DNA of 64,000 nucleotides from Dasypus novemcinctus (Eukaryota; Chordata; Mammalia; Cingulata; Dasypodidae), in assembly GCF_030445035.2 (NCBI RefSeq), contig NC_080678.1:114368599-114432598 (forward strand). Direction: 5' to 3'. Position 1 is the first letter of the stretch, and each line of letters opens with the position of its first letter. Under the pieces are notes generated by a model, which worked only from the letters and a program-made list of their open reading frames with translations, was not told the origin of the DNA and did not search any database. This document shows positions 36,968 through 48,111 of the stretch, piece by piece. A program made the translations under genes and the position numbers.

Positions 36968-39900
36968 ATGGCTACCATAAATAACTCTCTAAACGTAATA
37001 ACACTGAATGTCAACGGATTAAACTCACCTATCAAAAGATTCAGAATGGGACACTGGATAAGGAAATACGACCCATCTATATGCTGCCTACAAGAGACAC
37101 ACCTTAGACCCAGAGACTCATGGAGGTTGAAAGTGAATGGCTGGAAAACAATCATACAAGCAAACAACAACCAAAAAAAGGCAGGAGTAGCTATATTAAT
37201 ATCAGACAAAATAGACTTTAAATGTGAAACAATTGTGAGAGACAAAGAAGGATACTATATTTTAGTGAAAGGGACAATTTGTCAAGAAGATCGAACAATC
37301 ATAAATATTTATGCTCCTAACAAGGGCGCCTCTAAATATGTGAGGCAAACGCTGGAAAAACTAAGTGAAAGAATAGATGCATCTACAATTATAGTGGGGG
37401 ATTTTAATACACCACTATCAACTCTGGACAGAACATCTCAAAAGAGAATCACTAAAGAAACAAAACATTTGAACAGTATATTAGAAGAGCTGGATCTAAT
37501 AGACATATATAGATCATTACACCCAAACACAGCAGGATATACATTTTTCTCAAGCGCACATGGAACATTCTCCAAGATTGACCATATGCTAGGCCACAAA
37601 GAAAGGCTTAATGAATTCAGAAAGATCGAAATCATACAAAACAATATCTCTGACCACAGTGGAGTCAAGCTGGAAATTTGCAAGGGACAGAGACCCAGAC
37701 TTCACACGACAATTTGGAAATTAAACAGCACACTCTTAGAAAAACAGTGGGTCAAAGAGGAAATCTCAAAAGAAATCAATGACTACCTTGAAACAAATGA
37801 TAATGATAACACAACATACCAAAATTTATGGGATGCAGCAAAAGCGGTACTGAGAGGGAAATTTATAGCCATAAATTCATATATCAAAAAAGAAGAAAGA
37901 GCAGAAATTGAAGAATTAACTGCACATTTGAAGGAATTAGAAAAACAACAACAAAGTAACCCAACAGGAAGAAGAAGGAAGGAAATAACAAAGATAAGAG
38001 CAGAACTAAATGAAATAGAAAATAAGAAAGCACTTGAAAAAATAAACAAGACCAAGAGCTGGTTTTTTGAGAAGATCAACAAAATTGACAAACCTTTAGC
38101 GAGACTAACAAAGAAAAAAAGAGAGAAGATGCAAATACACAAAATAAGAAATGAGAAAGGTGATATCACCACTGACCCCACAGAAATAAAGACTATCATA
38201 AGAGGATACTTTGAAAAACTATATTCCAACAAAAATGACAATTTAGAGGAAATGGACAAATTCCTAGAAATACATAAGCAGCCCATACTGACGAAAGAAG
38301 AAATTGATGATCTTAACAAACCAATCACAAGCAAAGAGATAGAATCAGTCATTAAAAATCTCCCAACTAAGAAGAGCCCAGGGCCAGACGGCTTCACAGG
38401 TGAATTCTACAAAACATTCCGGAAAGAACTAACACCAATCCTGTTGAAACTATTCCAAAAAATCGAAACAGAGGGAACACTGCCTAATTCCTTCTATGAT
38501 GCCAACATTACCCTAGTACCAAAGCCAAACAAAGACACCACAAGAAAGGAAAATTACAGACCAATTTCTCTAATGAACCTAGACGCAAAAATACTTAACA
38601 AAATACTTGCTAATCGTATTCAACAACACATTAAACGAATTATACACCATGACCAAGTGGGATTTATCCCAGGTATGCAAGGATGGTTCAACATAAGAAA
38701 ATCAATCAATGTAATACACCATATAAACAGATTGAGAGAAAAAAACCACATGATTATATCTATAGATGCAGAAAAGGCATTTGACAAAATACAGCACCCC
38801 TTCCTGATAAAAACACTCCAAAAGATCGGAATACAAGGAAACTTTTTGAACACGATAAAGAGTATATATGAAAAACCTAAAGCCAACATTGTTTACAATG
38901 GTGAAGTCCTGAAATCCTTCCCTCTAAAATCAGGAACAAGACAAGGATGCCCATTGTCTCCGCTCCTATTTAACATTGTCTTGGAAGTACTGGCTCGAGC
39001 ACTGAGACAAGAACCAGATATAAAAGGCATTCAAATTGGAAGGGAAGAAGTCAAAATTTCATTATTTGCAGATGACATGATCCTATATATAGAAAACCCT
39101 GAGAGATCTTCAACAAAGCTCCTAGAACTCATAAATGAGTTTAGCAAAGTCGCAGGTTATAAGATCAATGCGCAAAAATCAGTAGCATTTCTATACACCA
39201 ATAATGAGCAAGATAAGGAGGAAATCAAGAAACAAATACCATTCACAATAGTAAATAAAAAAATCAAATACTTAGGAATAAATTTAACTAAAGAGGTAAA
39301 AAACTTATACATCGAGAACTATACAAGATTGTTCAAGGAAATCAAAGAAGACCTAAATAAATGGAAGAATATTCCCTGTTCATGGATAGGAAGACTGAAT
39401 ATTATTAAGATGTCTATCCTACCAAAACTGATCTACACATTCAATGCAATCCCAATAAAAATCAACACAGCTTTCTTTAAGGAACTAGAAAAACTAACTA
39501 TGAAATTTATTTGGAATAAAAAGAGGCCCCGAATAGCCAAAGACATATTGAAAAAGAAAAACGAAATAGGAGAAATCACACTTCCTGACTTCAAAACATA
39601 CTACAAAGCTACAGTAGTGAAAACAGCATGGTACTGGCATAAGGAGAGACACACAGACCAATGGAATCGAATTGAAAGTTCAGATATAGAACCTCATGTA
39701 TATAGCCATATAATATTCGACAAAGCCACCAAACCCTCTCAACTGGGAGAGAATGGCCTATTCAACAAATGGTGCCTGGAGAACTGGATAGCCATATGTA
39801 GAAGAATGAAAGAGGATTACCATCTCACACCTTATACAAAGATCAACTCAAGATGGATCAAAGACCTAAATATAAGAGCCAAGACCATAAAGACCTTAGA

Positions 39901-40786
39901 AAGCAGTGTAGGGAAACATCTACAGGACCTTGTAATAGGAAATGGCTTCATGAATGTCACACCAAAAGCACAAGCAGCAAAAGAACAAATAGATAAATGG
40001 GACTACCTCAAAATTAAAGCCTTCTGCACCTCAAAGGAGTTTGTCAAGAAAGTAAAAAGGGAACCCACACAATGGGAGAAAATATTTGGCAACCATATAT
40101 CTGATAAGAGACTTATAACTTGCATATATAAAGAACTCATATATCTCGAAAACAAAAAGATAAACAACCCATTTAAAAAATGGGAAAAAGATTTAAACAG
40201 ACACTTCTCCAAAGAAGAAATACAAATGGCTAAAAAGCACATGAAAAAATGCTCCAAATCCCTAGCCATCAGGGAAATGCAAATCAAAACTACAATGAGA
40301 TACCATCTTACTCCCATAAGATTGGCAGCCATGAAAAAAACAGTAGAATACAAATGCTGGAGAGGATGTGACGAAAGGGGAACACTCATCCATTGCTGGT
40401 GGGAATGCAGAAGGATCCAACCATTCTGGAGGACAGTTTGGCAGTTTCTCAAAAAATTATCCATAGATTTGCCATATGACCCAGCAATACCACTGCTGGG
40501 TATATACCCATCAGATCTGAAAACAAGGACACAAACCGATATATGTACACCAATGTTCATAGCAGCATTGTTCACCATCGCCAAAAGTTGGAATCAATCC
40601 AAAAGTCCATCAACAGATGAGTGGATCAATAAAATGTGGTATATACACACAATGGAATACTACTCAGCTGTAAGAACCAATACACTACAATCGCACGTGA
40701 TAACATGGATGAACCTTGAGAATCTTATGTTAAGTGAAGCAACCCAGGCATTGAAGGACAAATACTATATGACCTCAATGATATGA
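36968..40786 (+). CDS. L1 ORF2p, endonuclease / reverse transcriptase
   Basis: A 1272-residue protein (human ORF2p has 1275) that nicks target DNA and copies L1 RNA at the nick. I chose the ATG at 36968 ([10 protein letters not shown]) because it matches the family start; the frame is open from 36872, which would add 32 residues and overlap ORF1. The apurinic-type endonuclease domain has N14, E43, Y115, D145, N147, T192, D205, S228 and H230. The RT domain has D600 in SIDAEKAFD and the FADD box with D702 and D703, plus [14 protein letters not shown] at 656-669. The cysteine-rich tail has C1130, C1134, H1142 and C1147 (C-x3-C-x7-H-x4-C). All these residues are at the positions of human ORF2p by count. 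There is no stop or shift. Translation downstream of ORF1 is expected to be inefficient, as in other L1s. Confidence 0.97.
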   Translation: MATINNSLNVITLNVNGLNSPIKRFRMGHWIRKYDPSICCLQETHLRPRDSWRLKVNGWKTIIQANNNQKKAGVAILISDKIDFKCETIVRDKEGYYILVKGTICQEDRTIINIYAPNKGASKYVRQTLEKLSERIDASTIIVGDFNTPLSTLDRTSQKRITKETKHLNSILEELDLIDIYRSLHPNTAGYTFFSSAHGTFSKIDHMLGHKERLNEFRKIEIIQNNISDHSGVKLEICKGQRPRLHTTIWKLNSTLLEKQWVKEEISKEINDYLETNDNDNTTYQNLWDAAKAVLRGKFIAINSYIKKEERAEIEELTAHLKELEKQQQSNPTGRRRKEITKIRAELNEIENKKALEKINKTKSWFFEKINKIDKPLARLTKKKREKMQIHKIRNEKGDITTDPTEIKTIIRGYFEKLYSNKNDNLEEMDKFLEIHKQPILTKEEIDDLNKPITSKEIESVIKNLPTKKSPGPDGFTGEFYKTFRKELTPILLKLFQKIETEGTLPNSFYDANITLVPKPNKDTTRKENYRPISLMNLDAKILNKILANRIQQHIKRIIHHDQVGFIPGMQGWFNIRKSINVIHHINRLREKNHMIISIDAEKAFDKIQHPFLIKTLQKIGIQGNFLNTIKSIYEKPKANIVYNGEVLKSFPLKSGTRQGCPLSPLLFNIVLEVLARALRQEPDIKGIQIGREEVKISLFADDMILYIENPERSSTKLLELINEFSKVAGYKINAQKSVAFLYTNNEQDKEEIKKQIPFTIVNKKIKYLGINLTKEVKNLYIENYTRLFKEIKEDLNKWKNIPCSWIGRLNIIKMSILPKLIYTFNAIPIKINTAFFKELEKLTMKFIWNKKRPRIAKDILKKKNEIGEITLPDFKTYYKATVVKTAWYWHKERHTDQWNRIESSDIEPHVYSHIIFDKATKPSQLGENGLFNKWCLENWIAICRRMKEDYHLTPYTKINSRWIKDLNIRAKTIKTLESSVGKHLQDLVIGNGFMNVTPKAQAAKEQIDKWDYLKIKAFCTSKEFVKKVKREPTQWEKIFGNHISDKRLITCIYKELIYLENKKINNPFKKWEKDLNRHFSKEEIQMAKKHMKKCSKSLAIREMQIKTTMRYHLTPIRLAAMKKTVEYKCWRGCDERGTLIHCWWECRRIQPFWRTVWQFLKKLSIDLPYDPAIPLLGIYPSDLKTRTQTDICTPMFIAALFTIAKSWNQSKSPSTDEWINKMWYIHTMEYYSAVRTNTLQSHVITWMNLENLMLSEATQALKDKYYMTSMI

Positions 40787-43330
40787 AATAAGTTAACTGC
40801 CTCAGAGAGCTAGAGTCTGGAAAAGTGGCTTACTGGAAATCGGGGGGTGGAGGAAGGATGTGAGTTAATGTCTGTAGGGGTGGAATCTGTGATGAGCTGG
40901 GGGTAAGTATGAGCACAAAGAAGGGACAAAATGGGGGCAAGGGATTACCTTCGGGTGGGGTTTTCTGGGTTTGAGGGGGGCCGGGGATGGGAAGAGGGGT
41001 AATATGGTCCAAGAAATAGGTGGGAGGGAGGGGCAACATACAAACATGGGAGAGTGCCGGAAGTTCGTTGAGAACTAAATGTTGAGTAAAACGTATCAAA
41101 GTATAAATAGGAGGGTCACCTGGTTAGGACGCTCAGGGGCTATGGTCTGATGTGGGACGGACTCCGGAGGGAATAGCTGAAGGCTCATTTTGCCAAGGTG
41201 GGTTCTACCATTGGGTGGGGTGGACCCATATCCTGGGGAAGACTAATGCCGTCGAATAGAGAGAACTGTATCTCTCGTGAGAAAGGACGGCTCCCAGGGC
41301 ATTAGATTGGCAGGCGTTGTGGGCCCTAAGGGGAGGGGAAAATGGACGTGCAATGGATAGAACAAAGGTAAATAAGGGGGCAAAAGAGGAGTTATGTGAG
41401 AGTACACGAGGATGAATATAAAACAGCTAATATTACACCAAAAACATATAGGGGACGACAGACTAATAATGAAAACCATAAGACAAAACATAGGATAACT
41501 AAAAAATTTAGAAAACTGTACAACCTAAAGTATGGACCACATAGTAAGCACAAATGTTACCTTGTTTGAAAACTATAGTTTTGGAATCTGTACATCAGTT
41601 TCAGGAAATATGATATGAATAAGTTAAAAGATTATTGCTGTGGAAGGGAAAAGGTTTTATGGTGGATCTGGGGAAATACTGTATATTGTATATATGAATT
41701 TTGGTGATCTAAGACTCTTCTGAAGCTGACATTATGTTGGGATTCACTTTACGGGAAGTTTTGGATCACAGAGTGGTTCAACAATGGCAGCGGAGGAATA
41801 CTGATATGGGATGTTATTGACAGGATATATATGGTTGACAGGGAGTTATACAGGGCATATGCCCAGGGTATATGGTAATGTCTATATATACTCATAGTGG
41901 AAACAATTAAAAACAACAGCTGGGGGGGTACTGGGCTCCTGGCCGGCGGGTCACTGTTGTGGGCCCTGGGAGAGCAGCGGCAATCCTCCAGGTGCAACGG
42001 CAAGAACCAGGAAGGAAGGAGGGCCCAACAATGGGCTCTTGATACTAATGGCTACACTTTTGAGCCTATGCACCTGCAATAAGAACAAGGCCTAGAGTAG
42101 CATTGTGCCTGGGGGTTTCCTCCTGACAGCCTTCATGTTACTCAAATGTGGCCACTCTCACAGCCAAACTCAGCGTGTAGATGTGATGCATTCCCCCCAG
42201 CGTGGGACACGACACCCGGGGATGAGCCTCCCTGGCACTGAGGGATCACTACCACATACCAGCTGAAGAAGCAACTAGAAAATGACCTTGAATTAAAGAT
42301 TCAATGCGGAACAGCAGAATATACCTGTCTACATATAATAACATGACTTCGGGAAGCGGTTTGACTTAATGTAAGGGGGAAATGGAAAGGAGAAATGAGA
42401 TTATAAGGCTGTGAGTCTCTAAAAAAGAGTCGGGAGGTTGTCAGAAGGAATACCCCTATGTACAACTGAACAGAGTCTAAGAGACAGATAAGGTAGATAC
42501 AACCCCAGGTATTGGTTCTTTTGAGGGATAAAGAGACCCACGGGTTCTATGGTCATGGCAGAAGGGGTTCACTGCCATGACAGATGGCCCTTCTTTGGAG
42601 CTGGTGTTTCTGCGTGATGGAAATGGACTCAGAGGGGATCTCTTTTCACAAGACTTGCATGCTACTTTATTGGAATTGTAGTTGGTGCTGAGTTTAAGAT
42701 ATATGTAGGGGATTTGAATCTCTGGACTGATAATATGACACCCAGGCCCAGAGCCTCAACAGACTTCAGCTCCTACACTTTGACTTATTGGACTTACTCC
42801 ACTCAGCTAACATGGAGTTGAAGAAGGTTAACCACCACAACATGGAGCCTAGAGTGTCTACAACTAGAAGCGGGAAGAGTGCATCCAGTACCCATGTGGA
42901 ATCTAAGCCCTCACTTGACATAGGTGTGCAATGGACACAACCAATCCAATGTCCACAGAGGAAATGTGAAATGGGTGTGGGAACGGTAGCCATGGGGGCT
43001 GCTGGGTGTGGGGAACGGGAGGAAGAGATGAGATTTCTAGGCGTTTTCGGGACGTGGAGTTGTCCTGGATAGTGCTTCACGGACAATTACGGGACACTGT
43101 AGATCCCCCCAGGGCCCACTGGATGGAACGTGAGAGAGTCTGGGCTATGATGTGGACCATTGACTATGGGGTGCAGTGATGCTCAGAGATGAACTTACCA
43201 GGTGCAATGGATGTATCACGATGATGGGAGAGAGTGTTGCTGTGGGGGGAGTGGGGGGCGGGGGCGGTGGGGTTGAATGGGACCTCATATATTTTTTTTA
43301 ATGTAATTAAAAAATAATAATAAATATTTA
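40787..43330 (+). other. Long 3'UTR of the complete L1
   Basis: About 2.5 kb with no long frame. A 61-codon frame at 41897-42082 and an 84-codon antisense frame at 41749-42003 are also present in the second young copy (53570-53755 and 53649-53903), but near-identity of the copies explains this. Near the end, 43237-43275 is a run of G blocks (GGGGGGAGTGGGGGGCGGGG) that fits a G-quadruplex, as is common in L1 3'UTRs. Related 3'UTRs occur at 27906-29650 and 45526-46795. Confidence 0.8.
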
Positions 43331-43357
43331 AAAAAAAAAAAAAAGATTCTTGGCTGG
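43318..43357 (+). terminator. L1 polyadenylation signal, poly(A) tail and 3' target duplication
   Basis: AATAAA at about 43318-43323, followed by an A run to 43343 and then the target copy AAGATTCTTGGCTGG, which repeats 35313-35327 (the first A residues are shared with the tail). Confidence 0.85.
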
Positions 43358-45525
43358 AAATATTTGTCCTGTAGTATCTTAAATATATCACTGTCTTCTT
43401 GCATTCATGGTTTCTGGTGAGAAATTGGCACTTAATCTTATTGGGTATCCCTTATATGATATACATTGCTTTCTTATGCTATTCTCAGCATTCTCTCTGT
43501 CTTTGGCATTAGACTATGTGTCTCAGAGTTGGTCTATTTGGAGTTTTTTGGATGGGAGTACATTGTGCTTCTTGGATGTGGATATCTATGTCCTTCATTA
43601 GGGTTGGGAAATTTTCTACCAGTATTTCTTCAAATATTCCTTCTTCCTCTTTTCTCTTCTCTTCTCCTTCCGGGACACCCATGACATGTTTGTTTGCACA
43701 TCTTTTGCTGTTATTTAGTTCCCTGAAAACTTTTTCAATTTTTTCCATTCTATTCTTCATCTGTTCTTTTGTATGTTCACTTTCAGAGGCCATTTCTTCA
43801 AGCTCACCAATGCTTTCTTCTGCCTCTTCAAATATGCTGTTATATGATTCCAGTGTTTTTAAAATTTCATTTATTGTGCCTTTCATTCCCATAAGATCTG
43901 CTATTTTTCTATGTATGCTTTCAAATTCTTCTTTGTGCTCACCCAATGTCTTCTTAATATCCTTAATCGCTTTTGCCATCTCATTGAATTTATTAAGGAG
44001 ATTTATTTGAACATCTATGATTAGTTGTCTCAACTCCTTTATGTCATCTGGAGGCTTAACTTATTCCTTTAACTGTGCCATAGCTTCCTTTTTCTTGGTG
44101 TGGATGTAATTTTTTTTGTTGATGTCCTGGCACTTGGCTTACTAGAGTAATTATTCTGGGTGCAGTTTTTCTCTTTAGTTTAGGGCTTCTTGCCCTTTCT
44201 CCCTTGCTGATTGTGCAGTAGAAACCAAGGATGTAGTTGGTGTTATAAGCTGTGGCGGTTCAGGCTGCCCTCATTACCCCAGGGACTGATGAAGCTTCTC
44301 CCAATTTTCTCCTTTTCCAGGGGTAGGGATGGAGTCACAGCTGTGTGGAATAATTCAAGTTGTTTAGGCCTATACTCTAGTTGCCCAGAGAGACTGATGT
44401 CCTTCTTGTCCTTTTCTCCCCTGCCTGGGGTGGTGATGAAGCTGCAGCTGTGGGCAGCAATCTAAGCAGTGTGGGTCCAAGATGACTGCAGTTGCCCTGA
44501 TAGATTTCTGATTATTCAGTCTGTGCCAATCAAATGTACCTGCAGTTTCCTGCATAGGCTGGTACAGGGCCTGCCAGCCTTCTCCCTGCTAGGGGTGGGG
44601 CTGATGCCTAGGCTAGGGCTGTAGGCTGATCTGGGTGAAAGAAACTAGTTCCTACCCTCACTGTGATTTTCCACCAGCCCAGCTTTCCCTCATGCTGGGG
44701 TTGGAGTCAAAATGGCAAGTATCAGCGTCTTTCTGACCTGGACAAGTTCAAACTTTATCTATTCTTAGGGTTATACTTTAGCCAGTCAAATCTGCCAATC
44801 AGTAGCTGAAATCAGTGTCCAACCATCTCCTCCTCCCCTGTTTTAGGGAAATGGAGCTTCAAATTCAAGCCACAGAATAGCTCCTGGAACAGTTTGTGGT
44901 GCCAAAGTAGGATGATCACTGGCCACTGTGGCTTGGCCAGTAATTTCCTGGAGAGTCTGGCACAGGTCCCCCTGGCTTACAGGTGGGGTTTGGTCTTATG
45001 CTAGAGCTGCAAACTGATCTAGATGGAAAGAAGCCAGTCCCTACCAGCACTGTGATTTTCATTCTGCCCTGCTTCTCCTGATGCCAGTCATGGAGTTAAG
45101 ATGGTGGTTACTGGCCTCTTTCTGACTTGGACAGATTCAAACTTTAGCTTTCTCAGGATTATACTTGAGCCTGCTGAATTTACTCATAAGTAGCTGAAGT
45201 TGGTGAAAAACTGTCTCTTCTTACCCTGTTTTTGGGAAATGGAGCTTTCAGTTCCAGTCCCAGAACAGCTCCCAAGATGGCTTGAGCCTCCAGTAGAGGA
45301 TGGGCTCTGCCCTCCTTGGCATTGAGGTCTCTACTTATGAGTCTTCTCTGCAGATGGGCAGTCTCCTCTTTCCATTCTTTCCAGGATGTTGCAGAATGCT
45401 CTTCTGGTCTTCTGGAAGCCCCAGATAGGTGTTTCAGCTAGCTCCAGATAGCTCTGGGTGTTTACTAACTGCCCTGTAGCAGAAGCTGACTTTAGGAACC
45501 CCTTACTCTGCCGCCATCTTGCCTA
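43344..45525 (-). mobile_element. Old L1 on the minus strand, part 2 (ORF1 and 5'UTR)
   Basis: Continuation of the element split at 35327. It holds ORF1 (43344 to about 44040) and a 5'UTR of about 1.4 kb that ends at 45525 with the reversed L1 start CCGCCATCTTGCC. The 5'UTR resembles that at 12620-13810 (shared GCCCCAGA(A/T)...TGTTTCAG, CTG(C/T)C...CCATCTT). Confidence 0.75.
43509..44033 (-). pseudogene. L1 ORF1 remnant of an older lineage
   Basis: A 174-codon open stretch on the minus strand covers the coiled coil and the start of the RRM. It includes HVMGVPEGEEKRKEEEG (compare [12 protein letters not shown] of the intact ORF1p) and ENFPTLMKDIDIHIQEAQ. It ends at PNRPTLRHIV where a stop follows, so the RRM end and C-terminal domain are out of frame. 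The coiled-coil sequence differs strongly from the intact ORF1p, marking a separate L1 lineage. Confidence 0.8.
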
Positions 45526-46795
45526 TTGATGGATGGGACTCTCTTGGTTACAACTGTAGACTCTCTCATTTCCTTGGCATGGTGGTTATTCATCCTCACC
45601 TTCTCGTTAGTTGTCCTGGTTGAGTCCAATAAACTGGAGAGTAAGTGTTGAAACTCTGCAGAGGCTCAGGGCCTAGCTGGTACATGGGCAGCCCAAAGAT
45701 TTAAATCTCTTGGACATACACCTAAGAACTCTAGTACCAAATATAGATTCACATAAAATGGGATGGTGGAGGCATGTGTAGAGAAGTCACACCTGAATCA
45801 AACTCTGTCACACTGGGGAGCACAAACTCCAAAATAGGGCCCACTGGCAAGGGGCCAGACTCTGGAGCTATCTGCTGTGACAGTAGGCCCTGGGTGTCTC
45901 CGTAGCACTCAGGAGCCCCACTATTTGGGGCAGTATCTTTGGCAATTTATGAGCTCCTACTGAGACTTATATAAGCATTACCTCTGGAATGACTTCCCGA
46001 CTCACATTGAAGTCTCCTAGCCATATAAACTCATTTGTCTTTACTCCCCCCCCCCTTTTTTTTTATTTAAAGAAAACACTTATTTATGGTTTTTATTCAA
46101 ACACACACAGAACAGGTTTTCATATTTTGAACCTTGAGTGCACAGACAGGGATGTCATGCATGGAATAAATGCTTTTCCAGCAGAGCTATTCCCTGATGC
46201 ATTTAAGTATTAGGATGATTAGGCAGAAAAGAAAAAGACTTACTTGATAGAAATCTGCTCATAAATCTGCTTGAAAAAGGACATGATTTTAACCTTATTC
46301 CCCCTTTTATTCAAGGTCTTTTTCCAGTTCCATTGCTTTTGGGTGCTTGGTAGTAATCCCTTGGTGCCAGGGATGCTCATCCTTGGGAGTCATATCTCAT
46401 GCTTGGAGGAAAATAAAGCATGTGTATGCTGAGTTTGGCTTAGAGAGGCCACATTGTAGCAACAAGGTGGCTCACAGGATGGAAATCTTAGGCACCCTGT
46501 AGCACTAAGCTAAGTTGCAATTTCAAGAGCAAATTCTCATAAGCATAATGTCAGTATCAAGGGTCCCTCAATGGACCATCCTTCTTCACTAGTCATTGCC
46601 CTGCACTTCGGGGATCAGTGATGTTCCATTAGAGAATGTGGCAGAGCTCCCAGGATGGGAATTCAATGTTCTTTGGGTTATTGTTTGAATCTCCACTATG
46701 ACAATGCCCCATAAACATTTGAACATATTTATGTACCTTATAGGTTTGCCCAGGTGAACTTCCTTCCATGTGTCCCCTATCACTGAAGCCCATAC
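45526..46795 (-). mobile_element. L1 3'UTR, minus strand
   Basis: The text parallels 2780-3350 and, further on, 53280-53480 (the run around CCTTGGTGCCAGGGATGCTC / CTCGGTGCCAGGGAGGCTC). It is L1 3'UTR in reverse orientation, interrupted by a possible retrocopy at 46050-46260 and cut at 46796 by an LTR. Confidence 0.6.
46050..46260 (-). pseudogene. Possible processed retrocopy fragment of a mRNA 3' end
   Basis: On the minus strand the stretch ends with AATAAA-type signals (TTGAATAAAAACC and TTTAAATAAAAAAAA) followed by an A run and then G residues, as at the end of a reverse-transcribed mRNA. It does not resemble the surrounding L1 3'UTR. I do not recognise the source gene and found no clear target-site duplication. 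Confidence 0.3.
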
Positions 46796-47270
46796 TGTTG
46801 TAGAATTTAAGAGAAGTTCAATTATTTGAGTATAGAGAGGCCAGGACTCAGGAATGATTTTGAGAAGGAAAAATGGTTTACTGACGGCCGGCCGAACTCG
46901 GGAACTTCTGTTTGAATCCCGAGCCCCGAACAAGATTTTCAAACGTCTTTTATACAGAGAGGAAAGGCCAAATGGTCCCTTTGTTTCAGTTCTCAATAGG
47001 CTTCAATTAGCATATATCTCTTCCACATCTTAGGTAAGCTTTTAGCATGGACTCCAGATATTCTAGATAAGCTTTTAGCATATTTGCTTTTTGCATTTCC
47101 CCTAAATACTTAAAGTTTATAGCCCTTGCATTGTTAAACATTTCCTGGGACTGGAGCCACTGCCACTGTCCCTAAGGGCAGGACTGCAGCCTCTTCGTTC
47201 CACACCCACAAGTCAAACAACTTAGTTATCTCTGAAGAGACAAAGAGCCTTCCACCCATAGCCCACATCA
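46796..47270 (-). repeat. Class I ERV-like LTR (3' LTR), minus strand
   Basis: On the minus strand it starts TGATGTGGGC just after a polypurine tract (reversed TTCCCCCCTTTT at 47271-47282) and ends ...CAACA at 46796 or 46799. It carries a TATA-like TATAAAAG at about 46949-46956 followed by a short GC-rich R/U5. The adjacent internal sequence matches that beside the LTR-like block at 13862-14207. The class label is inferred. Confidence 0.6.
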
Positions 47271-48052
47271 TTCCCCCCTTTTGCCAAAGTTTAACTTGCT
47301 AAGCTTTGGCATAATTATTGTTGGAGCTATGAGGTGGATGGCTGTTTGTTGTCTTGATTGATTATTTATCAGTCTTTAGTACAGCATCCAGGACTGTTTT
47401 TAGAAGTTTAGAACTTTTCATTCTGGACAGCAGAATCTTGGGCTGGGGCCTCCTGCAGTTATTCTGCTGCCACTGGCACTCACGTGGATTTCCAGTCAGG
47501 TTCCAGATCCATCTATTACTTTTATTTTACTCTTAAATAGTTTACACCTTTAATTTAAAAGGGGTGCTGAAGGGAGATGATCTCTTTTCTGTAACTGCTT
47601 CCTGCTGGCCATGGGCTGTAGTCATTGCCTAATAAGGTGTAAAACTCTTTAATTTATTCTAACTGGAGGAAGATGGATCTGGCATTCTGTACGAAGTTGG
47701 ATGAAGTTTTCATATGGTTAATAAGATGTTCACTCTGAAAGAAACTAACTTAATTAAAAATTTGGAATACCTGTTTTTAAAAGAGGACACATTGGATTAC
47801 AGAGGTAGACAAGGTTAGGTGCCTATAAAGATGGCATTCCTTAAAAGCTGGTGGGAACAGCATATATATTCTTTTTTAAGTTATCCATCTTTAGAGAGAA
47901 ATTGCAACAGACACTTAGCTTTGTCTGAAGACACATTCCAAGCTGTTCAATGATTGACACTCATTCGCTCTGTCAGATGCTCCTGGTGAACTGGCACTCC
48001 TTGGGCAACTGGCTTCACTCAGGATTAGAACACTAATTTGGAAATACTCTTA
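47271..48052 (-). mobile_element. Class I ERV-like 3' internal region, minus strand
   Basis: Directly adjoins the LTR's polypurine tract. Two words match the other class I-like locus at similar distance: TTTGTTGTCTTGATTGATTA (compare 14251-14272) and GGTTCCAGATCCATCTATTA (compare 14440-14460). No frame of length survives. It stops at 48053 where a betaretrovirus-like LTR end begins. Confidence 0.5.
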
Positions 48053-48084
48053 TGCGGCGGCTTGCTCGGTCGGTAGAGGTGGGG
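48053..48084 (-). repeat. Isolated 32-bp LTR 3' terminus
   Basis: TGCGGCGGCTTGCTCGGTCG and the following 12 bases repeat the LTR end found again at 48112 and 51750. It is separated from the LTR at 48112 by 7 bases and a primer-binding site, so it is the end of a third LTR whose remainder is deleted. Confidence 0.8.
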
Positions 48085-48091
48085 TTGCACT

Positions 48092-48109
48092 GCCCCACGT
48101 TAGGCGCCA
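48092..48109 (-). other. Second primer-binding site, beyond the 3' LTR
   Basis: Minus-strand TGGCGCCTAACGTGGGGC, one mismatch from the primer-binding site at 51730-51747. It sits two bases from the CA end of the LTR at 48112, the position it would have after a 5' LTR. Confidence 0.85.
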
Positions 48110-48111
48110 GC

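Larger units (their letters stand above)
35328..43343 (+). mobile_element. L1: Complete L1 retrotransposon with intact ORF1 and ORF2
   Basis: An 8.0-kb non-LTR retrotransposon: 5'UTR 35328-35915, ORF1 35916-36887, an 80-nt spacer, ORF2 36968-40786, 3'UTR 40787 to about 43330 and a poly(A) tail. Both frames are open over their full expected length and it is flanked by a 15-bp target-site duplication. A closely related but broken copy lies at 52762-58213 in opposite orientation. The 3'UTR of about 2.5 kb is long for a mammalian L1. All sequence requirements I can check for activity are met. Whether the 5'UTR is complete and promotes transcription cannot be judged from sequence alone. Confidence 0.95.

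Noticed and set aside
37783..38397. Open frame of 204 codons on the minus strand
   Set aside because: It is antisense to the intact L1 ORF2; the hydrophobic residue pattern is a by-product of the A-rich sense strand.
40003..40584. 193-codon minus-strand frame, also present in the second copy at 55066-55647
   Set aside because: Antisense to the conserved C-terminal part of L1 ORF2; its conservation follows from ORF2.
41897..42082. 61-codon frame in the L1 3'UTR shared by both young copies
   Set aside because: The two copies are near-identical overall, so sharing the frame is not evidence for coding.
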